A stretch of DNA of 64,000 bases from Pseudotabrizicola sp. (lineage in GTDB: Bacteria; Pseudomonadota; Alphaproteobacteria; Rhodobacterales; Rhodobacteraceae). The DNA lies in NCBI RefSeq assembly GCF_030656345.1, contig NZ_JAUSNR010000015.1, positions 186,001-250,000 on the forward strand, written 5' to 3'. Below, piece after piece: positions 30,216-38,145 of the stretch (position 1 is its first letter; each line of letters starts with the position of its first letter). The translations under genes and the position numbers were made by a program. The notes below the pieces were generated by a model, which worked only from the letters and a program-made list of their open reading frames with translations, was not told the DNA's origin and did no database searches.

Positions 30216-30691
30216 TGTCGATCACCACCGACATTGTTGAATCGTGGCGGCGTCCGCGCGTTGTGGTGCGCCGTCACCTTGCGCGCGGGCAGTCGGAACC
30301 CTTTGCCTTCAGCCTGCTGGTGGCGTTTCTGGTGTTGGCCTTTGTGGCGCAATGGCCCGGTGCGTCGCGCGCCGCGTTTGCCGATGGCAATACGCCGGTG
30401 GCCCCGCGACTGCTTGCCATCGCGTTGGCGCTGTTGGCAACGATTCCGCTGTGGTACGGTCTGGCGGCGGCAAGCCGTTTGGTGGCGCGGGTGTTCGGGG
30501 GCAGGGGTAGCTGGTATGGCGCGCGGATTGCGCTGTTCTGGTCCCTGGTGGCGATCACGCCGCTGATGCTGCTGCAAGGCATGGTCTCGGGTCTGATCGG
30601 CCCCGGTCCGGGGCTGACGGCGGTGGGCATTCTTGCGGCAGCCGGGTTTGTGATATTCTGGGCGCTGGCCCTGATCGAAGTGGAACGCTGA
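30215..30691 (+). CDS. Yip1-like membrane protein (first of two)
   Basis: A 158-residue integral membrane protein with about four predicted helices (about residues 28-48, 65-88, 105-128, 135-155). Its shape resembles the Yip1 domain family, but the match is by eye only. It is coupled to sufD by a one-base overlap and followed immediately by a second membrane protein of similar type. Membrane genes at this spot are, as far as I recall, seen in related Rhodobacterales suf loci; their role in cluster assembly is unknown. Confidence 0.65.
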   Translation: MSITTDIVESWRRPRVVVRRHLARGQSEPFAFSLLVAFLVLAFVAQWPGASRAAFADGNTPVAPRLLAIALALLATIPLWYGLAAASRLVARVFGGRGSWYGARIALFWSLVAITPLMLLQGMVSGLIGPGPGLTAVGILAAAGFVIFWALALIEVER

Positions 30692-31276
30692 ATGGACCTG
30701 TCGCTGTCATCCTTGCTGTCGCTGGCGCGCTATACCGTGCAGAACCCGCGCGAAGGCGCGCGGATGGTGATGGGGGCCAATCTGCCGATCAGCGCGCGCT
30801 GGGTGGCGCTGGCGCTGATGGCGGTCACCTCGGCCATTCTGGCGCATCTGGCCTTCGCGCTGATGCCGGCCGATGTGCGCCTTGCCATGGACGGCGCGAT
30901 GTCGAGCCCGCTGACCAGTGCTGTCATGCAGGGCGGGCTGATGCTGATTGCGGTCTTCGTCATCCATTACGTTGGCCGCTGGCGCGGGGGCACGGGCCGG
31001 TTTGACGATGCGCTGATCCTGATGATCTGGCTGCAGTTCATCCTGCTGATCCTGCAGGTGGTGCAGATCGTGACCCAGGTACTGCTGCCGCCGGCATCTG
31101 TGCTGGTGGGCTATGTGTCGATTGGCATTTTCCTGTGGCTGCTCAGCAACTTCGTGGCCGAACTTCACGGGTTTTCTTCAGTGCTGCTGACATTCTTCGG
31201 GGTACTGGTGACGCTGATCGCCATCGGCTTTATCCTCGCGCTGTTCCTGATCCCGTTCATCGGGCCAGTGGCATGA
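30692..31276 (+). CDS. Yip1 family membrane protein (second of two)
   Basis: A 194-residue protein with an amphipathic N-terminus (MDLSLSSLLSLARYTVQNPREGARMVM) and about five predicted membrane helices, typical of Yip1-domain proteins. It contains the polar HYVGRWRGGTGRFDDALILMIWLQF segment that resembles the family core. It starts at the base after the previous stop, and its own stop overlaps sufS by 4 nt. It is therefore embedded in the suf operon between sufD and sufS. A direct role in iron-sulfur metabolism is suggested only by position. Confidence 0.72.
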   Translation: MDLSLSSLLSLARYTVQNPREGARMVMGANLPISARWVALALMAVTSAILAHLAFALMPADVRLAMDGAMSSPLTSAVMQGGLMLIAVFVIHYVGRWRGGTGRFDDALILMIWLQFILLILQVVQIVTQVLLPPASVLVGYVSIGIFLWLLSNFVAELHGFSSVLLTFFGVLVTLIAIGFILALFLIPFIGPVA

Positions 31277-32499
31277 CGGCGCTTGATGTCGCACAGATCC
31301 GCGCCGATTTTCCGATCCTGTCACGGCAGGTCAACGGCAAGCCGCTGGTGTACCTTGACAACGGGGCCTCGGCGCAGAAGCCGCAGTGTGTGATCGATGC
31401 GGTGACCACGGCTTATTCCATGGAATATGCCAATGTTCACCGGGGCTTGCACTACCTTTCCAACCTTGCCACCGACAAGTATGAAGCGGTGCGCGGCACC
31501 ATCGCGCGCTTTCTGAACGCCGGGTCAGAGGATGAAATTGTCTTCACCACCGGCACGACGGAAGCGATCAACCTGATCTCCTATGCCTGGGCCGCGCCCC
31601 GGTTTGAACCGGGGGATGAGGTGGTGCTGAGCATCATGGAGCATCACGCCAATATCGTGCCCTGGCATTTCCTGCGCGAACGGCAGGGCGTGGTGCTGAA
31701 ATGGGTCGAGTGCGATGCCAACGGCGATCTGGACCCGCAGGCGGTGATCGATGCCATCGGGCCGCGCACGAAACTGGTGGCGATCACCCAGATGTCGAAC
31801 GTGCTGGGCACTGTGGTGGATGTCGCCAGCATCTGTGCGGCTGCGCGCGCGCGAGGGGTGGCAACGCTGGTCGACGGCTCGCAATCGGCGGTGCATATGC
31901 CGGTGGATGTGCAGGCCATGGGCTGCGATTTCTTTGCCATCACCGGACATAAGTTATACGGGCCAAGCGGTTCCGGCGCGATCTTCATCCGCGGTGACAG
32001 GATGGCAGAGATGCGTCCGTTCCTTGGTGGCGGTGACATGATCCGCGAGGTCGGGCGCGATATGGTCAGCTATAACGACGCGCCGATGAAGTTTGAGGCG
32101 GGCACGCCGGGCATTGTGCAGCAGACCGGGCTTGGCGTGGCGCTGACCTATCTGATGGACATCGGGATGGACCGGATTGCCGCACATGAACGGCAGTTGC
32201 GCGATTATGCGCAAACCCGGCTGTCGGGGCTGAACTGGCTGAACATTCAGGGCAATTCGGCGGGCAAAGGCGCGATTTTCAGCTTCACGCTGCAAGGTGC
32301 CGCCCATGCGCATGACATATCCACCATCCTCGACAAACGCGGCATTGCGGTGCGCGCGGGCACCCATTGCGCCATGCCGCTGATGACCCATATGGGCGTG
32401 GGGGCCACGTGCCGCGCGTCTTTCGCGATGTACAACACGCAAGCCGAGGTTGATGCGCTGGTCAACGCGCTGGAGTTCTGCCACGAGATTTTCGGCTGA
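31273..32499 (+). CDS. sufS: Cysteine desulfurase SufS
   Basis: A class II PLP-dependent cysteine desulfurase supplying sulfur to SufBCD. It has 408 residues. The start MTALDVAQIRADFPILSRQVNGKPLVYLDNGASAQKP is typical. The PLP lysine is Lys227 in ITGHKLYGPSG, and the persulfide Cys366 lies in RAGTHCAMPLM. The ATG at 31273 overlaps the preceding stop and is preferred over an upstream in-frame extension. No SufE, SufU, IscU, SufA or SufT is found in the window, so its sulfur acceptor must lie elsewhere. The locus ends here, next to tRNA-Arg. Confidence 0.96.
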   Translation: MTALDVAQIRADFPILSRQVNGKPLVYLDNGASAQKPQCVIDAVTTAYSMEYANVHRGLHYLSNLATDKYEAVRGTIARFLNAGSEDEIVFTTGTTEAINLISYAWAAPRFEPGDEVVLSIMEHHANIVPWHFLRERQGVVLKWVECDANGDLDPQAVIDAIGPRTKLVAITQMSNVLGTVVDVASICAAARARGVATLVDGSQSAVHMPVDVQAMGCDFFAITGHKLYGPSGSGAIFIRGDRMAEMRPFLGGGDMIREVGRDMVSYNDAPMKFEAGTPGIVQQTGLGVALTYLMDIGMDRIAAHERQLRDYAQTRLSGLNWLNIQGNSAGKGAIFSFTLQGAAHAHDISTILDKRGIAVRAGTHCAMPLMTHMGVGATCRASFAMYNTQAEVDALVNALEFCHEIFG

Positions 32500-32562
32500 C
32501 GTGCCGCGTGGCATTCCTTTCCCGTTGCAGGGCCGCGCCAAGGCCGCTATAGAACCCCGCAG

Positions 32563-32639
32563 GCACCCATAGCTCAGCTGGATAGAGCGTTGCCCTCCGA
32601 AGGCAAAGGTCGCACGTTCGAATCGTGCTGGGTGCACCA
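32563..32639 (+). tRNA. tRNA-Arg (anticodon CCG)
   Basis: A full cloverleaf: acceptor stem GCACCCA/TGGGTGC, D-arm GCTC...GAGC, anticodon stem TTGCC/GGCAA with loop CTCCGAA (anticodon CCG at 32597-32599, reads CGG), T-arm GCACG-TTCGAAT-CGTGC, and encoded CCA at 32637-32639. Confidence 0.97.
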
Positions 32640-32688
32640 AACCTCATAAGTTCAGCGTTGCAGGGGGCTTAATGGCCCGGTCTTGCCT

Positions 32689-32703
32689 TTAATGTCTCAT
32701 TAA
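32689..32703. promoter_or_regulatory. Perfect CtrA-type box in convergent intergenic region
   Basis: TTAA-TGTCTCA-TTAA matches TTAA-N7-TTAA exactly. It lies 50 nt after tRNA-Arg and 44 nt beyond the 3' end of the minus-strand oxidase gene. No downstream gene start is near on either strand, so the target is unclear. Confidence 0.4.
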
Positions 32704-32711
32704 CCGATAAT

Positions 32712-32729
32712 GCATATTATGTAATATGC
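32712..32729. repeat. 18-bp AT-rich dyad
   Basis: GCATATTA-TG-TAATATGC is a perfect 8-2-8 palindrome, 8 nt after the CtrA-type box. It sits in a clearly AT-rich patch (about 32685-32730) between tRNA-Arg and the oxidase stop. It has no T-run that would make it a clear terminator. Confidence 0.5.
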
Positions 32730-32746
32730 TCGCACTGGCAGACGCC

Positions 32747-33907
32747 TTAAACCACGGCCAGTTCACGAAACGCCCGGCCTTCGATCATCCGCCCTACGGA
32801 AAGATCGCTCAGGTCAATCGTCTGCCAGCTCCCCGTGAGGATGTGTTCGGCAATGCCGCGCCCCACGGCGGGTGCCTGTTGCAGACCGTGGCCGGAGAAG
32901 CCGTTGCACAGCATCAGGTTCGGCACCTCTGGGTGCGGACCCAGAATCGCGTTCTGATCCAGCGTGTTATAGGCGTAATGGCCGACCCAGTGCCGGATGA
33001 CCTTGACCGCATCAAAGCCCGGTGCGCGGGCGTAGAGCTGTTCCCAGATCGCCTCTTCGAACAGATGCAGGTCCGGCTCGAAATCATCCGCCGCGCATGG
33101 GCCGTCATTTTGCGGCACGGTGGCGGTGATCCAGTGGTTCTGTTCGGGCCGCAGGTAGAACCCGGCATCGACCAGCAAGGGCGCATCCGGGTGGCGGGCG
33201 TTGGGTGCGTCGATCACAAAGACCGTGCGTTTGCGTGGCTCTACCGCCAGCGGCAGACCCGCCATCCGGCAGACATCGGCCGCGCGGGTGCCGGCGGCGT
33301 TCACCGCGAAACGGCAGGCCACCACGCCTGCCCGCTCCAGCACCACGCCTGCCACCTGCCCGCCTGCCATCTGCAACCCGGTCACCTGGTCGGTGACAAA
33401 GCGCGCGCCTTGCGCCTTGGCCTGTGCGCGAAAGCCTGACATCAGGCCCATGTTGTCAAACCAGCCCTCTCCCGTCGCGCCAAAGCTGCCGGCGGTCAGA
33501 TCACCGACCTCCAGCCACGGATAGCGCGCCTTGATCTGGTCTGGCGTCCACACTTGCGTGGCGGCACCATGGGCGCGCTGCATCTGCGCCACGTTGTGCA
33601 GGGTCGCAGCGCCTTCGTCGGTCTGGGCAAGAAACAGATAGCCCTGTTCCTTCAGCCCCAGATCCAGCCCCATCCGCGCCTTGAACGCGCGGATGAACCC
33701 GATGCCAAAGCGCGAAATCTCGACGTTGACCGCCGTGGTGAACTGCTGCCGGATCGAGGCCACCGACAGCGCGGTCGAGGCATGGGCGAATGTCGGGTCC
33801 TGTTCGACCACCAGCACATCCAGACCGGGTTGCAGAACCGTCAGCCAATAGGCAACCGACGCCCCCATCACGGCTCCGCCGATGACAACCACATCTGCCT
33901 GCATCAT
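32747..33907 (-). CDS. FAD-dependent amine oxidase (DAO family)
   Basis: A 386-residue flavoprotein of the D-amino-acid/sarcosine oxidase family. The dinucleotide-binding motif VVIGGAVMGASVAYWL is at the N-terminus, and VNAAGTRAADV and the C-terminal LCNGFSGHGLQQAPAVGRGIAEHIL complete the fold. The last segment is typical of dimethylglycine/sarcosine dehydrogenase-like members. The substrate is probably an N-methylated or secondary amine, but no neighbouring pathway gene narrows this. Two in-frame ATGs (33907 and 33904) follow AAAGGGC. It is divergent from the LuxR regulator, which might control it. Confidence 0.85.
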   Translation of the reverse strand: MMQADVVVIGGAVMGASVAYWLTVLQPGLDVLVVEQDPTFAHASTALSVASIRQQFTTAVNVEISRFGIGFIRAFKARMGLDLGLKEQGYLFLAQTDEGAATLHNVAQMQRAHGAATQVWTPDQIKARYPWLEVGDLTAGSFGATGEGWFDNMGLMSGFRAQAKAQGARFVTDQVTGLQMAGGQVAGVVLERAGVVACRFAVNAAGTRAADVCRMAGLPLAVEPRKRTVFVIDAPNARHPDAPLLVDAGFYLRPEQNHWITATVPQNDGPCAADDFEPDLHLFEEAIWEQLYARAPGFDAVKVIRHWVGHYAYNTLDQNAILGPHPEVPNLMLCNGFSGHGLQQAPAVGRGIAEHILTGSWQTIDLSDLSVGRMIEGRAFRELAVV

Positions 33908-34000
33908 TTGCCCTTTTCAGAATCACAGAAGTTTGACCAGACGGCCAGTGCGGGTTAGAACAATACTCAGGGATAAGGACAAGGCCATCAGGGGGGCCCG

Positions 34001-34795
34001 ATGGGGAAAAGCGCAACGGCGGTTCTGCCGCTGATTTCACGTATGGCCGAAGCCGCAACGGTGGAAGAGGTCTGGGGCATTGCGACCGGATTTTTCACCA
34101 AACTCGGCTTTGCGCGGGCGAATTACGGATTCACCCGGTTTTTGTACATGCGCAATGTGGGCGACCCGGATGATGCGATTTTCCTGACCACCGGCGATGC
34201 CGATTATGCGCGGTTCTATTTTCAGAACGGCTTTTATGCCCGCACCCCGGTTTATCGCTGGGCGGTGTCGAATGTCGGGTCCTGCACCTGGAAATGGGTG
34301 AAGGAGGCGTTCGAAGCCGGGCAGCTCACGCCCGAGGAAATGGACGCCGTGCGCCAGAATGCCGCGATCGGCATTGTGGCGGGGGTTTCCATCAGCTTTC
34401 CCGAAGCAACGACCCGGTCCAAGGGCGCGCTGGGTCTGATCGCCGACCCCGGCATCAGCCCTGATCAGGTCGAGGCGATCTGGGAGCGGCACCGCGATGA
34501 GGTGCTGGCGGTTGCCCATCTGATGCACCTCAAGATCATCACCCTGCCCCAGCCGACCGCCAAGCGCAGCCTGACGGAACGCCAGCGTCAGGCGCTGGAA
34601 TGGGTGGCCGATGGCAAGACCACGCAGGATGTCGCCATGCTGATGGCGGTATCGCCGGCCATGGTGGAAAAGCACCTGCGGCTGGCGCGCGAATCGCTGC
34701 AGGTCGAAACCACCACCCAAGCCGTTGCAAAGGCTTCACTTTTGAACATGATTTTCCAGAGGGTTCCCAAGGCCCCGATGGTAGGGAAATCCTGA
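34001..34795 (+). CDS. LuxR-type quorum-sensing regulator without LuxI (solo)
   Basis: A 264-residue regulator with an N-terminal autoinducer-binding-like domain (about 20-170) and a C-terminal LuxR helix-turn-helix (about 190-255: LTERQRQALEWVADGKTTQDVAMLMAVSPAMVEKHLRLARESLQVETTTQAVAKA). Aromatic residues around YFQNGFYARTPVYRWAVSNVGSCTWKW lie where LuxR ligand pockets have theirs. No LuxI synthase is in the window, so it is a solo, perhaps VjbR-like. GGGGGGCCC precedes the ATG. It is divergent from the FAD oxidase gene, with 93 nt between the starts. A terminator follows at 35041. Confidence 0.85.
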   Translation: MGKSATAVLPLISRMAEAATVEEVWGIATGFFTKLGFARANYGFTRFLYMRNVGDPDDAIFLTTGDADYARFYFQNGFYARTPVYRWAVSNVGSCTWKWVKEAFEAGQLTPEEMDAVRQNAAIGIVAGVSISFPEATTRSKGALGLIADPGISPDQVEAIWERHRDEVLAVAHLMHLKIITLPQPTAKRSLTERQRQALEWVADGKTTQDVAMLMAVSPAMVEKHLRLARESLQVETTTQAVAKASLLNMIFQRVPKAPMVGKS

Positions 34796-34826
34796 CTTAC
34801 GCTGCGTCAGCTTTCAACGCATTGTG

Positions 34827-35021
34827 ATGAAGTTCCGTGAGTGGTCGCCTTCGGGCAATGGAACGGTCAGCGGCAGGCAATGCATTTTCATTGATCTTCC
34901 GCTGGCCTCGGTATCGGCCGAAGGGATCCCCAGTCCCTTGGGTTTTAACTCTGTTGATCGCGTCAATTACGGGCGCAACCTGCAGACTGTTCCGCCTGGC
35001 ACCCTGTTCTTATCCCCATAG
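34827..35021 (+). CDS. Possible small hypothetical protein
   Basis: An open frame of 64 residues (MKFREWSPSGNG...TVPPGTLFLSP) between the LuxR gene and a plus-strand terminator. The amino-acid make-up looks ordinary, but no family is recognised and no convincing ribosome site precedes the ATG. Its third-position GC is lower than in the neighbours. It could be an unused frame. The 374-nt gap 34796-35169 otherwise holds only two terminators. Confidence 0.25.
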   Translation: MKFREWSPSGNGTVSGRQCIFIDLPLASVSAEGIPSPLGFNSVDRVNYGRNLQTVPPGTLFLSP

Positions 35022-35040
35022 GTGCGGTGTTGGCAAAGGG

Positions 35041-35075
35041 CGGTGCGTTCCTTCGGGGGCGCACCGTTTCTTTTT
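35041..35075 (+). terminator. Rho-independent terminator downstream of luxR gene
   Basis: CGGTGCG (35041-35047) pairs with CGCACCG (35060-35066), extended by G-U pairs, then TTTCTTTTT. Confidence 0.75.
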
Positions 35076-35120
35076 GTCCGGCGTCAGCCCCCTGCCCCAC
35101 ACGGTCTGCTGGCGGCAATG

Positions 35121-35145
35121 AAAAAGGGCGGCCCGAAGGCCGCCC
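35121..35145 (-). terminator. Rho-independent terminator of rpsB-tsf
   Basis: On the minus strand GGGCGGCC-TTCG-GGCCGCCC is followed by TTTTTC. It lies 25 nt after the tsf stop. Confidence 0.85.
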
Positions 35146-35169
35146 GTTCAAAGTCTGCCAAGGCTGAAA

Positions 35170-36078
35170 TCAGCCCTGAACCATTTTCGCGACTTCTGCC
35201 GCAAAATCTTCTTCTTTCTTCTCAATGCCTTCGCCGACCGCCACGCGGGCATAGCCCACGATTTCAACACCGGCGTCCTTGGCGGCTTGTTCCACCGTCA
35301 GGTCCGGGTTGATGACGAAAGCCTGACCCAGCAACGTGTTCTCGGCCAGAAACTTCTTCATCCGGCCCGGAATGATGTTGTTGGTGATCACGTTTTCCGG
35401 CTTCGGCTTGGCCGAGGTTGCGTTTTCTTCCAGCGCCTTGGCGGTCTGCACGGTCAGCTCACGCTCCACCACAGCCGGGTCCATCGTGGCTTCCGACAGC
35501 GACAGCGGCGCGGTGGCCGCGATGTGCATGGCGAATTGCTTGCCGATGGCCTGCGCCTTGTCGGCCGGGCCGTTCAGCGCGACCAGCACGCCGATCTTGC
35601 CCATGCCTTCAGCGGCGGCGTTGTGCACGTAGGACACCACCGTCTCGCCCTCAAGGATGTGCATCCGGCGGAAGGTCATGTTCTCGCCGATGCGGGCGAT
35701 CGATTCCTGAATCACCTCATCGACGGTCTTGCCGTTCAGATGCGCGGCTTTCACCACTTCGACCGAATCGCCGGTGGTCAGGGCGACATTTGCGACATCA
35801 CGCACCAGCGCCTGAAAATCGGCGTTCTTGGCGACAAAGTCGGTTTCCGAGTTGATCTCGACAGCGACGCCTTTGCCGGTGGTCACAGCCACGCCGACCA
35901 GACCTTCGGCGGCAACACGGTCGGCCTTCTTGGCGGCTTTCGCCAGACCCTTGGTGCGCAGCCAGTCGATGGCGGCATCCATGTCGCCATTGCTTTCGGT
36001 CAGGGCCTTTTTCACGTCCATCATGCCTGCGCCGGTGGATTCGCGCAGTTCTTTCACCATTGCAGCGGTGATTGTCAT
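35170..36078 (-). CDS. tsf: Translation elongation factor Ts
   Basis: Nucleotide exchange factor for EF-Tu. It has 302 residues with the ATG at 36078 (GGGAGACTGACC upstream), beginning [26 protein letters not shown]. The N-terminal UBA-like domain contains the conserved [12 protein letters not shown]. The core carries [15 protein letters not shown] (the TDFV motif that contacts EF-Tu). The C-terminal module ends in [14 protein letters not shown]. An earlier in-frame ATG adds seven unlikely residues. Second gene of rpsB-tsf. Confidence 0.97.
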   Translation of the reverse strand: MTITAAMVKELRESTGAGMMDVKKALTESNGDMDAAIDWLRTKGLAKAAKKADRVAAEGLVGVAVTTGKGVAVEINSETDFVAKNADFQALVRDVANVALTTGDSVEVVKAAHLNGKTVDEVIQESIARIGENMTFRRMHILEGETVVSYVHNAAAEGMGKIGVLVALNGPADKAQAIGKQFAMHIAATAPLSLSEATMDPAVVERELTVQTAKALEENATSAKPKPENVITNNIIPGRMKKFLAENTLLGQAFVINPDLTVEQAAKDAGVEIVGYARVAVGEGIEKKEEDFAAEVAKMVQG

Positions 36079-36109
36079 GGTCAGTCTCCCGAATTCCATA
36101 AATGGGGTT

Positions 36110-36130
36110 GGCGGGGGTTATCCCCCCGCC
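36110..36130 (-). repeat. Hairpin between rpsB and tsf
   Basis: GGCGGGGG (36110-36117) and CCCCCGCC (36123-36130) form an 8-bp stem with a 5-nt loop in the rpsB-tsf spacer. No T-run follows on the minus strand, so it is more likely an mRNA-processing or attenuation element than a full terminator. Confidence 0.45.
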
Positions 36131-36154
36131 ATGTCACAAATTGACGACAGCCAA

Positions 36155-36925
36155 TCAGGCTTCGGCGGCAGCTTCTTCGACAGCTTCTTCCACGGGCGCT
36201 TCTTCCAGCGCGCCAAGGTCAACGCCAGCGGCACCCATCTGGGCCGACATGCCGTCAAGCGCTGCACGGGCGATCAGCTCGCAATAGAGCGCAATCGCAC
36301 GGGCGGCGTCGTCATTGCCGGGGATCACGTAATCGACGCCCTTGGGCGAGCAGTTGGTGTCAACCACGGCCACAACCGGGATGCCAAGTTTTTTGGCTTC
36401 CAGAATGGCCAGATCTTCCTTGCCCACATCGATGATGAAGATCAGGTCAGGCGTGCCGCCCATTTCGCGGATCCCGCCAAGCGAGGCCTGCAGCTTGGAC
36501 TGGTCGCGTTCCATGCCAAGGCGTTCTTTCTTGGTCAGACCTTCAGCGCCGGCAGCCAGCTGCTCGTCGATCTGCTTCAGACGCTGGATCGACATGGAAA
36601 TGGTTTTCCAGTTTGTCAGCGTGCCACCCAGCCAGCGGTGGTTCATGTAGAACTGCGCGCAACGCTCTGCGGCTTCGGCGATCGGCTTCTGGGCCTGACG
36701 CTTGGTGCCGACAAACAGGATGCGGCCGCCTTTGGCAACCGTGTCACGCACGACTTTGAGCGCCTGATCCAGCATCGGAACAGTCTGCGTCAGGTCAAGA
36801 ATGTGAATGCCGTTGCGGTCGCCGTAGATGTATTCGCCCATCTTCGGGTTCCAGCGTTGCGTCTGGTGACCGTAGTGAACGCCAGCTTCAAGCAGCTGAC
36901 GCATGGTAAATTCTGGGAGCGCCAT
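36155..36925 (-). CDS. rpsB: 30S ribosomal protein S2
   Basis: Ribosomal protein S2, 256 residues. It begins [29 protein letters not shown] with the ATG at 36925. The signature segments [30 protein letters not shown] and [33 protein letters not shown] are complete. An Ala/Glu-rich tail ([16 protein letters not shown]) extends the C-terminus, as in other alphaproteobacterial S2 proteins. A second ATG two codons upstream shares the AAGGAT ribosome site. First gene of rpsB-tsf. Confidence 0.97.
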   Translation of the reverse strand: MALPEFTMRQLLEAGVHYGHQTQRWNPKMGEYIYGDRNGIHILDLTQTVPMLDQALKVVRDTVAKGGRILFVGTKRQAQKPIAEAAERCAQFYMNHRWLGGTLTNWKTISMSIQRLKQIDEQLAAGAEGLTKKERLGMERDQSKLQASLGGIREMGGTPDLIFIIDVGKEDLAILEAKKLGIPVVAVVDTNCSPKGVDYVIPGNDDAARAIALYCELIARAALDGMSAQMGAAGVDLGALEEAPVEEAVEEAAAEA

Positions 36926-37080
36926 GTCCATGTATCCTTTTCCGGTTTGCGCCTCGGCAAGTGTTCTCAGGGTTTCCCCCAACCGGTGGACCAGACGGGA
37001 TGTCTCCCCGTCATGGCCCGCACCTGCCTGTGAAGTGGCGTGTCGTTACCCCTATCGCTGTGGAATGGCAAGCCTCAACC

Positions 37081-37108
37081 TTGCGCTGCACTGCAGAAAG
37101 ACTAGATT
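37081..37108 (+). promoter_or_regulatory. Candidate promoter of patatin gene
   Basis: TTGCGC (37081-37086) and TAGATT (37103-37108) are 16 nt apart. A start near 37115 would give a leader of about 14 nt. Confidence 0.3.
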
Positions 37109-37128
37109 GCAGGCCAAAGGAGACCGTG

Positions 37129-38145
37129 ATGACCACCAAGATCAATCTGGCACTGCAGGGCGGCGGCGCGCATGGGGCCTTTACCTGGGGCGTGCTCGAC
37201 CGGCTGCTGGAGGAAGACAGCATCGAGATTGCTGCGATTTCCGGCACCTCAGCCGGCGCGCTGAACGCGGCGGCGCTCAAGGCGGGGATGATCAGCGGCG
37301 GGCGCACGGGCGCAAAGGCGTCGCTTGCCAAGCTGTGGCGCGATGTGGCGCGGGTGTCTGATCTGCGCATCCCCGAATGGATGCAGCCGATGGTCCCGGG
37401 GTTTGAGGCGCTGGGGCAGTTTGCGATGTCGATGTCGCCCTTTTCCCCGGCGGGCATGGCCGCGCAGGTCTATACCCCCTACGCCTGGGGGCCGATGTGG
37501 CGCAATCCGCTGGAGCGTATCGTGCGGCGGCTGGATTTCAGCCGGGTTTGCGCCACTGAGGGTCCGCGCCTGTTCATCGGGGCCACGCGGGTGGATACCG
37601 GGCGCATCCGTATCTTTTCCGGCGACGAGATCACGCCAGAGGCGCTGATGGCCTCGGCCTGCCTGCCGACCATCTTTCAGGCCGTAGAGATTGAGGGCCA
37701 TGCCTATTGGGATGGCGGCTATGCCGGCAATCCGGCGATGTTCCCGCTGTATCAGCCCGATCTGCCCGATGATGTGCTGATCGTGTCGATCAACCCGATG
37801 CTGCGCGAAGGGGTGCCCAAAACCCCGATTGATATTCAGAACCGGGTCAATGAAATCAGCTTCAATTCTGCGTTGCTGGGTGAATTGCGCGCCGTGCATT
37901 TCGTGCGCCGCCTGCTGCGCGACGGGCGGCTGGAACCCGGCACGATGAAGGCGATCCGCACCCATCTGGTCAGCGATGATGCGCTGATGACCGAAATGAC
38001 CGGGGCCACCAAAATGTCACCCTCGCCCACGCTGATTGCGCGGCTGCGGGCGGCAGGCCATCTGGCCACCGATGCGTTTCTGGAAGCGCATGGCAAAAAG
38101 CTGGGGCACGAGGCCAGCTTTGATCTGCGCGACCTATTTGGCTGA
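37129..38145 (+). CDS. Patatin-like phospholipase
   Basis: A 338-residue lipid acyl hydrolase of the patatin family (RssA-like). The Ser-Asp dyad is visible. The oxyanion loop QGGGAHGAFTWGVLDRLLE (about residues 7-25) is followed by the nucleophile Ser41 in GTSAGALNAAAL, and the catalytic Asp lies in YWDGGYAGNPAMFPL. The ATG at 37129 has a strong AAAGGAGA site; the longer frame overlaps the rpsB upstream region. No signal peptide is seen, so it acts inside the cell or at the membrane face. Its 3' end overlaps the converging DUF502 gene by 12 nt. Confidence 0.88.
   Translation: MTTKINLALQGGGAHGAFTWGVLDRLLEEDSIEIAAISGTSAGALNAAALKAGMISGGRTGAKASLAKLWRDVARVSDLRIPEWMQPMVPGFEALGQFAMSMSPFSPAGMAAQVYTPYAWGPMWRNPLERIVRRLDFSRVCATEGPRLFIGATRVDTGRIRIFSGDEITPEALMASACLPTIFQAVEIEGHAYWDGGYAGNPAMFPLYQPDLPDDVLIVSINPMLREGVPKTPIDIQNRVNEISFNSALLGELRAVHFVRRLLRDGRLEPGTMKAIRTHLVSDDALMTEMTGATKMSPSPTLIARLRAAGHLATDAFLEAHGKKLGHEASFDLRDLFG

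Noticed and set aside
32726..33439. A 237-codon plus-strand frame just after the CtrA-type box
   Set aside because: It is fully antisense to the FAD oxidase gene and its product has shadow-frame composition (many His, Arg, Gln). No ribosome site is seen, although an antisense RNA remains possible.
36995..37013. Possible S2-binding leader structure upstream of rpsB
   Set aside because: Only a 6-bp stem (GACGGG/CCCGTC) is visible, and I know no matching alphaproteobacterial leader motif. Too weak to list as a feature.
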